Below, one piece after another: positions 43,234 to 50,386 of a DNA stretch of 64,000 bases. The first letter of the stretch is position 1. Each line of letters begins with the position of its first letter. The DNA comes from Halosimplex rubrum (GTDB lineage: Archaea; Halobacteriota; Halobacteria; Halobacteriales; Haloarculaceae). The notes under the pieces are model-generated. The model ran no database searches. It was not told where the DNA came from and saw nothing but the letters and a program-made list of their open reading frames with translations. The stretch is taken from positions 2,976,001-3,040,000 of the forward strand of contig NZ_CP058910.1 in NCBI RefSeq assembly GCF_013415885.1. Reading direction: 5' to 3'. Made by a program: the position numbers and the translations under genes.

Positions 43234-44169
43234 ATGTATCAATGCCGGAGAAGGACGGTTCTTACCGGCCTTGCGAGCCTTGTTGCGCTATCTGGGTGTT
43301 CTTTCGAGGAAAGTAGCCCAGAACGTCCAACGAGGTCGCAACCGAACGAAACCACAACCAGAAATCGCTCTCCTCCCAAAATTAGTTCTACCACCGAGAA
43401 GGCGACGCAAACACCGGAACTGTCTGTCAGAGAAGTTCTTCCCGAAGAAGGGGATGACTGGACGCTTCTCGATACCGGGGATGTCGTTCCCGCACCACTG
43501 ACTGCGGAATCTCACATCCGTGGCGATTATCGCGGTCCCAATGGGACGGACTTTCGCGTGATTGTCATCAAACTTCCCAGACCCGGGGTTGCGAACTTCA
43601 ATGCCGAACGCTTAGCTTGCGAGGCCCAGTGGAGCGTTGCACTTCAGTATCGAGCCTTTGCTATCGCGGCCAGTACCGGAACAACACAGAAAGAATTCAC
43701 CCCGGAACACCCCCCTCAGATGACCCAGACAGCCATTCCTGATACGAGTGCAGAAGCCAGACAACTCCTTCAGCAGTCACCCGTTTTGTCCCAAGAGATT
43801 ATCGAGGACAACGAAATTGATTCGTGCTAAGTTCGCAGTTCCCACCAACCGGCTGTTTCAGGTGAGAATATGTTTGAAGAATAGGATTTCAACAGAGCCG
43901 GGCAGACCTATATCGAAGTATCTGGTGAACGAAACAATATCAAGTTCCGTGGCGACACTTCTGTCGATAATTGGGGTCTACGAAGCCACATCATCCAATC
44001 TGTGCGTGCGGCGAAACATGGCGAAACATACCCGTATCAAGGACTAATGTGGCCGCTGTCGAAAACAAATGAGGAGAGAAACACAGTAGAATACGATGTG
44101 AATTATCTCCTAATCTGCGGCCCCCGAAGGGAATTAATGGATGATTGGTACGATAGAACTACGAGATGA
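43234..44169 (+). pseudogene. Tat lipoprotein gene interrupted by two in-frame stop codons
   Basis: The frame opens at ATG 43234 with a Tat/lipobox signal (RRRTVLTGLASLVALSGC) and runs 198 codons to TAA at 43828-43830. The same frame continues beyond it (VRSSHQPAVSGENMFEE), meets TAG at 43882-43884, then goes on as clearly coding sequence (DFNRAGQTYIEVSGERNN, GLRSHIIQSVRAAKHGETYP, YDVNYLLICGPRRELMDDW) to TGA at 44167-44169. The whole frame spans 311 codons plus the final stop. The second half keeps coding character in the original frame, so the gene seems to have been whole recently. A truncated 198-residue lipoprotein could still be made. Confidence 0.7.
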
Positions 44170-44177
44170 TTTGATTC

Positions 44178-45215
44178 CTATTCTAAATACTGTCGTCGAT
44201 TCTTTCTCGCCTTCTCCTCTGTACGGGCGTCGTAGTGTTTGTCGAGGACTTCCACTGACACATCTACCCGCTCGGACAGTTTTTCCTTGGGCCAGCCTTC
44301 GTTGATATGGTTCGTGATGGATCCTCTCCGAACTGGATGCAGCGACACGGAGGAAGGGCAAGACGGTGACTGTTCCTTGTTTTGTGCCGCCTCACAGTCG
44401 TCAATTACCCGGCTATGCGGGCAGTTCCCGCCGTGAACGCATGGCCGAGAAATTGCGACAATGTTCTTGTAGGCGCGCTGTCGATAGAGACGACCACTTG
44501 GGACGGTGAATAATGGTTCTCGTCCGTTCTCGTCGGTCGCGCCTTCCCGCCGCATAGAGATGTAGTCTTTGAGCGTTTCGGCTAACGGGTCGCGGATAGT
44601 GATCGCCCGCTGGCTCTTGTTCCCATTCTTCAGTGGCGTCCCCTCTGCTTCACGGTTCTTGAACCGGAGTACGTTATCTCCGTGTTCTTGGGGCTCAAAA
44701 TCATCGAGATCAAGGGACATGGCGCCGCTGATTCGACAGCCGGTGTACCACATCGTCTGAAAGAGCGCGTGATACAGACTGGCGTAATGATAGGTGTTCA
44801 GATAGGCAAGGACACTTTCGGCTTCCCCGGCTCGAAGGACTTCATCGCTGACCTTCCCGTCACCGGGTACAGCCGGAACCTCGATTTTGTCGTAGGTCCC
44901 GTACTCAACGAGATCAGCGCCTTCCAGCCACTTGATGAACACCCGAAGATGTTTGACGTTGTTGTGGACAGTGATTGGTTTGACTTCGTCTTGCCGTTTC
45001 TGCTTCCAGTTCTCGATGACGTAGCCGTTTACGTCACCCGGAACCTCAATGCCATGATTCTCGCAGAACTCGATAAAACTCTTAGTGGGATATTTGTACG
45101 CGCGAGCGGTCGATTCTTTCTGGGTTTCCTTTTTGTGGTTCAAGAAGTCACGTCGGGCTTTCCGTAGCTGTACGACCTCTGAAGGATCGCGGTCAGGATT
45201 TGGATTGAAGTCCAT
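44178..45215 (-). CDS. Tyrosine recombinase/integrase
   Basis: 345 residues from ATG at 45215 (MDFNPNPDRDPSEVVQLRKARR); 29 residues upstream are Arg-rich and less likely. An N-terminal SAM-like core-binding domain (TARAYKYPTKSFIEFCENHG, NVKHLRVFIKWLEGADLVE) precedes the catalytic domain: Arg I in WYTGCRISGAMSLDLDD, Lys in the beta-hairpin, H-x-x-R box HPVRRGSITNH, and nucleophile in VLDKHYDARTEE. All catalytic residues are present. It is encoded beside att-like copies of the tRNA-Trp 3' end, so it most likely inserted this segment into tRNA-Trp. It differs from the integrase remnants at 25.6-26.9 kb. Confidence 0.92.
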   Translation of the reverse strand: MDFNPNPDRDPSEVVQLRKARRDFLNHKKETQKESTARAYKYPTKSFIEFCENHGIEVPGDVNGYVIENWKQKRQDEVKPITVHNNVKHLRVFIKWLEGADLVEYGTYDKIEVPAVPGDGKVSDEVLRAGEAESVLAYLNTYHYASLYHALFQTMWYTGCRISGAMSLDLDDFEPQEHGDNVLRFKNREAEGTPLKNGNKSQRAITIRDPLAETLKDYISMRREGATDENGREPLFTVPSGRLYRQRAYKNIVAISRPCVHGGNCPHSRVIDDCEAAQNKEQSPSCPSSVSLHPVRRGSITNHINEGWPKEKLSERVDVSVEVLDKHYDARTEEKARKNRRQYLE

Positions 45216-45397
45216 GTGCTGTTTCCACCGCTCAGACTCCGCTGGTGGCCTGAGGCGCGATCTCCCGTCCGGAGATGGCGGGCCGATGACCTCACGCGCC
45301 ACACGAAGTGGGCGCGATGGGGTTGGAGGGTGAGCGCGTGGCAGTGTCCGCCGCGCGCGAACGCACCCCGCGACCGCCCGAACCCGTGAGGGCGGGA

Positions 45398-45430
45398 GCG
45401 TCGGGGGTGAAACGTCCCTCCGACCCCATA
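45398..45430 (+). repeat. Degenerate tRNA-Trp 3' end, copy 1 (att-like)
   Basis: tccctccgaccccata at 45415-45430 is identical to 42707-42722, covering the last 14 bases of tRNA-Trp and two bases beyond. The bases before it (cgtcgggggtgaaac) resemble the T arm of the tRNA. It bounds an element of about 2.7 kb with tRNA-Trp at the other end. Confidence 0.75.
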
Positions 45431-45550
45431 CTTCTGCGCCGAACTACTCGGCGAGCACCTCGTGTGCTCGCCAACCGTGAGGCGCGACGGATGTCTCGGT
45501 GGGATTTGAACCACGCGAGTCGCAGCGCGAACGGAGTGAGCGACCGTCTC

Positions 45551-45581
45551 GCATCGGGTGAAAATCCTCTCCGACCCCATT
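45551..45581 (+). repeat. Degenerate tRNA-Trp 3' end, copy 2 (att-like)
   Basis: gcatcgggtgaaaatcctctccgaccccat resembles the tRNA-Trp T arm and 3' acceptor strand; ctccgaccccat is exact. It lies 136 bp beyond copy 1, suggesting a second, earlier insertion at the same tRNA. Confidence 0.65.
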
Positions 45582-45705
45582 CCGTATTTAAATTCGCGTA
45601 GTTCAATCGCCAATTGGGACCAACTCATTCTTGGCGCAGAACCGCGATCCGCACAGCGGAATATTCCCTTGCGGAAGCCGTGCAATGGCGATCTGACTCG
45701 AAACC

Positions 45706-46707
45706 CTATGTATCGGCGAATTCGAGAACGGAGTGTTCGAATCTGTACGTCGATATCTCGTTCTCGTCGCAGTGGTCCTTGAGATTTGCTGGCTCGACCT
45801 CGCCCCCGAGTTGGCGCTCGAACGTGACGGTTACCTCTTCTCCAACCTCGACGGCGACCCCAACGTCGGGGTCGCTATACGACGGCTTGATCACGTAATC
45901 TCCTACAGTAAACGGATTTTCGGCGAATTTCAGGTTGTCGTGCTTGTAGGTGTAGAGGCTGATGTCTTGATCGTCACAGTAGGAAGACAGCAGCGCCCGG
46001 TCGAACTCCCGCCAATCCGCGGGACCCTCGTCCAGCGAACTCGGGAACGCAACCCGAACCCCTTCGCCATCCAACTCCTGCCCGTACAGTTCGATCTGCG
46101 TCTCCGGCGGCAGCACCTCGACGACGACTCCGACGGACGGGTCCGCCTCGCCCTTCTTCTCCACCCGGTCACCCGGCTCGAAGGGGTTCTCGGGCTTCTG
46201 GTTCATGTTCGCCATGTTCGGCCCGAGGTCCTGCAGATCGTTCATCGGCCTCGATGCCAGGTGTTTCAACTTCTCCGGCTCGTTCCCCGAAAACTCCGCC
46301 TGCGTCTGGACCTTCGACTGCAGCGTCTGGACGTGCTCCCAGCCGAGCAGAATCAGCGAATCCTCGTTGTCCCGGTGCCACGCCATGACGATGATGTCGT
46401 CCTCCGAATCGTTCTCGATCAGCGACTTCGGCAGGAACGCAGCCACGTCCCGGGAGGTCTTCACGTCGACCTCGTACCCGAAGACCTCGAAATCGTGGGC
46501 CGAGAAGCTTTCAGGATTACAGCGGCGGATCGCGTCCTCGTTTTCCCACTCCCACATCTCCGCCGGCAGATACTCGCGACAGAACTGCTCGAAGGCCAGC
46601 TCTCCCAGATTGCCGACTCGCTTCGCGTCCTTGTCCTCTGCGCCCTGCTTCTCCGCCTGATAGTCCGCCCGGACTCTGTCGATTTCGTCCGGAATATACT
46701 GATACAC
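45706..46707 (-). CDS. PD-(D/E)XK nuclease-like protein with two tandem C-terminal repeats
   Basis: 333 residues from GTG at 46707; a TATA-like aaatataaat (46731-46740, minus strand) is about 27 bases ahead, so the transcript is nearly leaderless. N-terminal domain: GNLGELAFEQFCREYLPAE (Glu36 helix), then AHDFEVFGYEVDVKTS with Asp72, Asp81 and Lys83 in the D...D-x-K layout of the PD-(D/E)XK fold. The C-terminal part has two similar units: NPFEPGDRVEKKGEADPSVGVVVEV...YTYKHDNLKFAE and NPFTVGDYVIKPSYSDPDVGVAVEV...YRFEHSVLEFAD. Each begins like an SH3/KOW barrel. Role unknown; a nuclease acting on foreign DNA is possible. Confidence 0.75.
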   Translation of the reverse strand: MYQYIPDEIDRVRADYQAEKQGAEDKDAKRVGNLGELAFEQFCREYLPAEMWEWENEDAIRRCNPESFSAHDFEVFGYEVDVKTSRDVAAFLPKSLIENDSEDDIIVMAWHRDNEDSLILLGWEHVQTLQSKVQTQAEFSGNEPEKLKHLASRPMNDLQDLGPNMANMNQKPENPFEPGDRVEKKGEADPSVGVVVEVLPPETQIELYGQELDGEGVRVAFPSSLDEGPADWREFDRALLSSYCDDQDISLYTYKHDNLKFAENPFTVGDYVIKPSYSDPDVGVAVEVGEEVTVTFERQLGGEVEPANLKDHCDENEISTYRFEHSVLEFADT

Positions 46708-46789
46708 ATCGTATCGACAAACGGCATTTGATTTATATTTTCACGTTCGCTCCACTGATGCCTGCCTCCCGCGTTACCCTCCTGCAACT

Positions 46790-47656
46790 TCACCCCAACC
46801 AAACACTCGCGAAGGAGTCGAAGTACTCGTCGCCGGTATCGACGACCACGTGCTCGCCACCGAGCGCGGTCACCCGCTCGTTCACCTCGTCGACGTGGGC
46901 GTCCAGCCGAGAGCGATACGTGTCGGCCAGCGACTGACTGAAATACGACCGACGAGTCGTCTCCGATTCCGGATCCGCGAACAGCGCGTCGCCCACGACG
47001 TCGGGGTCGCGCTCGTCGGGGGCCATCACGCGAACGAGCAACACGTCGACTTCGTTGCGCGCCAGCGCCGACACGCCCGATTCGATGGCTTCGGGTTCGG
47101 CGAGGCAGTCGGTCAGCACGACGACGAGCGAGCGCGAGCGGATCCGGTCGGCGTAGGCTTCGAGGACCGTCTCGAAGTCCGCCTCGCCCTCCGGGCGGAG
47201 GTCGTTGATCTGGTCGATCAGCTCCAGTACTTCGCCGCGGTTCGACCGCCCGGTGTCCAGCCGCTCGGAGCGCTCGCCCATCGTCGAGAAGCGGAAGTCG
47301 TTGTGCTCCTCGGCCGTGAGATAGCAAAAGCCCAGGCCGATCTTCGCCGCGTACTCGAACTTGTGGCTCTCGCCGTCGCCGTAGTCCATCGACGCGGAGG
47401 CGTCCAGCAGGACGTGGACGGTGAGGTTGCGCTCCTCCTCGAACTGCTTGATGTAGTACTCCTCGGTGCGGGCGAACAGCTTCCAGTCGACGAGGCGGGT
47501 GTCGTCGCCGGGGGAGTACCTGCGGTAGTCGCTGAACGTGAGCCCCTCGCCGACGCGGGGGGACTGCTGTTCGCCCTGGCGGACGGCGGCGGTCTCCCGG
47601 TCGAGCGCCGCGTCGAAGCGGTCGAGTTCGTCGAGGAAGTCGGGGTCGATCGCCAC
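46790..47656 (-). CDS. DUF58 domain protein (VWA-like)
   Basis: 288 residues from ATG at 47656 (MAIDPDFLDELDRFDAALDRE). The DUF58 hallmark VGEGLTFSDYRRYSPGDDTRLVDWKLFAR is intact, followed by a von Willebrand factor A fold with a MIDAS-type DASASMDYGDGES (D-x-S-x-S) and VVVLTDCLAEPEAI. It is the last gene of the MoxR operon, 3 bases after the MoxR stop. Such proteins usually work with MoxR ATPases in assembly or metal insertion of membrane complexes. Confidence 0.93.
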   Translation of the reverse strand: MAIDPDFLDELDRFDAALDRETAAVRQGEQQSPRVGEGLTFSDYRRYSPGDDTRLVDWKLFARTEEYYIKQFEEERNLTVHVLLDASASMDYGDGESHKFEYAAKIGLGFCYLTAEEHNDFRFSTMGERSERLDTGRSNRGEVLELIDQINDLRPEGEADFETVLEAYADRIRSRSLVVVLTDCLAEPEAIESGVSALARNEVDVLLVRVMAPDERDPDVVGDALFADPESETTRRSYFSQSLADTYRSRLDAHVDEVNERVTALGGEHVVVDTGDEYFDSFASVWLG

Positions 47657-47659
47657 GGG

Positions 47660-48610
47660 TCACTCCAGCAGGTCGGCGATCACGTCGTCGGGGGTCTGTC
47701 CGTCCCGCTCGGCGCGGAAGTCGAGGATGATGCGGTGGCGGAGGACGGGCGCCGCCAGCGCCTCGATGTCCTCCGCCGAGACGTGGTTGCGCCCGCGGAG
47801 GAAGGCTCTGGCCTTCGACGCGACGACGAGCGCCATGCTCGCGCGGGGGCTGGCGCCGAACTCGACTTCGTCGGCCTCGCGGGTCCGCCGGACGAGGTCG
47901 ATGGCCCGGTCGCGCAGGTCCTCGGCGATGGGGACCTCGCGGACCAGCGCCTGGGCCTCGCGGATCTCCGCGCGGGTGAGCGACTGCTCGACGGGGACCT
48001 GCTGGCTGCCGCTGGTGTACAGGTCGACGATGTCGCGCTCCTCGTCGGCTTCGGGGTAGTCGACCAGGAGCTTGAACATGAAGCGGTCGGTCTGGGCCTC
48101 CGGGAGGGCGTAGGTGCCGCCCTGGTCGATGGGGTTCTGGGTGGCGAGGACGAAGAACGGGTCGGGCAGTTCGTAGGTCTCGCCGCCGGCGGTGACCTGT
48201 CGCTCCTGCATGGCCTCCAGCAGCGCGGCCTGGGTCTTCGGCGTCGCGCGGTTGATCTCGTCGGCGAGCACGACGTTGGCGAAGATCGGCCCCTTCTCGA
48301 AGACGAACTCGCGGCCGTCGTCGGTCTCGCGGATGATCTCGGTCCCGGTGATGTCCGAGGGCATCAGGTCCGGGGTGTTCTGGACCCGCGAGAAGGCCAG
48401 ATCGGTCACCTCGGCGACGGTGCGGACCATCGTCGTCTTGCCGAGGCCGGGGTTCGATTCGAGCAGGGCGTTGCCGTCGGCGAGGATGCACACGAAGAGT
48501 CCTTCGAGCACCTCGCGCTGGCCGACGATGCGCTCGCCGACCTCCTCGCGGGCCGTCGCGAGTTTCGCCTGCAGTGCGTCCACGTCGTCCGTATCGGGTT
48601 CGTCTTGCAT
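47660..48610 (-). CDS. MoxR-family AAA+ ATPase
   Basis: 316 residues from ATG at 48610. Walker A NPGLGKTT at residues 53-60, Walker B VVLADEINRATPKTQAALLEAM, sensor region FVLATQNPIDQGGTYALPEAQTDRFMFKL, and C-terminal ASPRASMALVVASKARAFLRGRNHV. Typical MoxR length. A chaperone-like ATPase that remodels partner VWA proteins, here encoded on either side. Confidence 0.95.
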   Translation of the reverse strand: MQDEPDTDDVDALQAKLATAREEVGERIVGQREVLEGLFVCILADGNALLESNPGLGKTTMVRTVAEVTDLAFSRVQNTPDLMPSDITGTEIIRETDDGREFVFEKGPIFANVVLADEINRATPKTQAALLEAMQERQVTAGGETYELPDPFFVLATQNPIDQGGTYALPEAQTDRFMFKLLVDYPEADEERDIVDLYTSGSQQVPVEQSLTRAEIREAQALVREVPIAEDLRDRAIDLVRRTREADEVEFGASPRASMALVVASKARAFLRGRNHVSAEDIEALAAPVLRHRIILDFRAERDGQTPDDVIADLLE

Positions 48611-48620
48611 GGTAGGAGGG

Positions 48621-49577
48621 TCAGTTGGTGGCGTCGTCTCCGTCCTCGTCGTCTCCGCTCCCGTCGCGGATGCGGCGATTGTACTCGCGGACGAGGTCGG
48701 CGTCCTCGACCTGTTCGGGGGCGGCGAACTCCGCCTGCTGGCTGTCGACGCCGCCGGAGCTCCCGCCGGAAGCGCCGCTCGACTCGCGGTCGGGGAACGT
48801 GCGGTCGTCCTCGACGTCGCGGCCGCCGCCGGAGGACTCGATCTCGGCGGTCTGGTTGTCGTCGCCCGCGGAGACCGACTCGCGGTCGCCGAGGACGCGG
48901 TCGCCGTCGAGCAACCCGGTGTAGTTGTTCGGCTCGTCCGCCGAACCGTCCGTCGTCGGCTCGGGCCGGTCGAACAGCGCCAGGTCGACGACGGCCACCT
49001 GGACGGTCGCGAGGCTCAGCGCGGCGATCACGACCGCCACCGCGCCGAGCCGACCGACGTTCAGCAAGCCGACGGCCGAACTCTCGCGCAGGTCGGCCAG
49101 CACCTCGTCGTAGAGCCGGCGGGCCATCCGCGAGTCGGCGTCCGCCTCGACGGCGTCCCTGGCGGTCCGCAGCTTCTCGGACACCGCCGGATTGACCGCC
49201 TCGAACTGCTCGACGAGGGGTTCGCGCACCCGCAGCCACACCGCGGCCGCGAACGCGACTGCGCCGGCAGCGGCGGCCACCGTCGCGGATCCCGGGACTG
49301 CGACCGTCCCGAGGTCCCGGCCGAGCGCCGAGCCGACCGACTCCGTCAGGGCCGTCGGGACGGGGAGGCTGGCCGGGAGCCACGCCGGGTCCAGCGCCGC
49401 GAGGACGAGGTTGGCGCCGAGGAAGACCGCCGCCGCCACGACGGCCGCGGCCGTCACCGCCGCCTTCCATGCCTCCCGGCGGATCTCGGCGACCGCCGCG
49501 TCCATCCGCTCGCGGGAGTCGCCCTCCGGCCCGGCCTCACCGTTCGGCCCGCCTCTACCGTCCGACGGCTCGGTCAT
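48621..49577 (-). CDS. Membrane protein of the MoxR operon (DUF7519-like)
   Basis: 318 residues from ATG at 49577. About four hydrophobic helices: AVTAAAVVAAAVFLGANLVLAAL, ATVAAAAGAVAFAAAVWL, and LLNVGRLGAVAVVIAALSLATVQVAVVDLALF, then a long polar, disordered tail (SSGGGRDVEDDRTFPDRESS, and so on). The central part EPLVEQFEAVNPAVSEKLRTAR may be a small conserved motif. Overlaps the coiled-coil gene by 4 bases. Family name is tentative; function unknown. Confidence 0.8.
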   Translation of the reverse strand: MTEPSDGRGGPNGEAGPEGDSRERMDAAVAEIRREAWKAAVTAAAVVAAAVFLGANLVLAALDPAWLPASLPVPTALTESVGSALGRDLGTVAVPGSATVAAAAGAVAFAAAVWLRVREPLVEQFEAVNPAVSEKLRTARDAVEADADSRMARRLYDEVLADLRESSAVGLLNVGRLGAVAVVIAALSLATVQVAVVDLALFDRPEPTTDGSADEPNNYTGLLDGDRVLGDRESVSAGDDNQTAEIESSGGGRDVEDDRTFPDRESSGASGGSSGGVDSQQAEFAAPEQVEDADLVREYNRRIRDGSGDDEDGDDATN

Positions 49578-50386
49578 CGATACCCCTCACAGGCCGTCGC
49601 GTTCCGGCTCTCGCCGTTCGAACAGAGCTCGCGCAGGTCGGATTCGAGGTCGTCGATCGTCTCGTTTTTCGCGTTGAGCAGGACTTCGCGCGAGCGCACC
49701 TGCTCCTCCAGGTTCGCCACGTCCTCCTCCAGGTTCGCGATGGTCTCCTCGTCCCGCTCGACCTCGGACCGGAGGCTGCTCACGTTCGATTCGAGGTCGT
49801 CGATGCGCTCGTCGCGCTCGTCGAGCGCCACCTCCAGTTCGTCGACCTGCGTCTGTAGCGCCTCGGCGCGGTCCTCGGCCTCGGAGAGGTCCGCTTCGAG
49901 ACCGTCGACCTCGCTCTGCAGGTCCGACACCTGCGACTGCAGCTGGTCGCGGCGGTCCCGGAGGTCCGACACCTGCGACTGTAGCTCGTCGCGGCTCTCT
50001 TCGAGGTCGGCCACTTCGCCTTCCAGCCGGGAGATGTTCTCGTTGGCGTTCGCGAGCTGCTCGCGCGTCTGCGCGAGCTGGGCCTCGGTGGTGTTGAGCT
50101 GGCGCTCGGTCTGGTTGAGCGCCCCGGCGACCTGGTCGACATCTTCGGTCCGGGTGTTCAACTGCGCCCGCGTCTCGTTGAGCCGCTGGCGCGTCGCCCG
50201 CAGCTCGGTCCGGGTCTCGTTGAGCCGCGTGGTCAGCTGGGCTTTCTCGGTGCGGAGGGCGTCGCTCTGGGACCGGAGTTGCTGGGCCGAGTCCTGATAG
50301 AGGACGGTCGCGCCCGCCGCGCCCGAGGCGGTGAGGACGACCAGGGCGACCAGACCCAGACTGATCTTACGGCCGACTGCGCTCAT
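49574..50386 (-). CDS. Membrane-anchored coiled-coil protein
   Basis: 270 residues from ATG at 50386. One N-terminal helix (ISLGLVALVVLTASGAAGATVLY), then almost continuous heptads for about 220 residues (QSDALRTEKAQLTTRLNETR, ISRLEGEVADLEESRDELQ) with many N-glycosylation-type NET/NTT sites, and a C-terminal CSNGESRNATACEGYR with two Cys. So it likely extends outside the cell or periplasm-like space. Overlaps neighbours by 4 bases on both sides. It resembles a spacer or tether for the VWA complex. Confidence 0.85.
   Translation of the reverse strand: MSAVGRKISLGLVALVVLTASGAAGATVLYQDSAQQLRSQSDALRTEKAQLTTRLNETRTELRATRQRLNETRAQLNTRTEDVDQVAGALNQTERQLNTTEAQLAQTREQLANANENISRLEGEVADLEESRDELQSQVSDLRDRRDQLQSQVSDLQSEVDGLEADLSEAEDRAEALQTQVDELEVALDERDERIDDLESNVSSLRSEVERDEETIANLEEDVANLEEQVRSREVLLNAKNETIDDLESDLRELCSNGESRNATACEGYR

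Larger units (their letters stand above)
45216..45705. other. Gene-free right end of the tRNA-Trp island
   Basis: About 490 bp. Contains two degenerate copies of the tRNA-Trp 3' half and a GC-rich stretch between them, then a TATA-like tatttaaat (45585-45593). No gene with a recognisable product was found. Confidence 0.5.

Noticed and set aside
43748-44047. 99-codon plus-strand ORF after the lipoprotein
   Set aside because: The coding signal in this stretch is in the lipoprotein frame (after its stops), not in this one.
45481-45515. Minus-strand tRNA fragment (ggtgggatttgaacc)
   Set aside because: Only a T-arm-like segment; no cloverleaf can be drawn.
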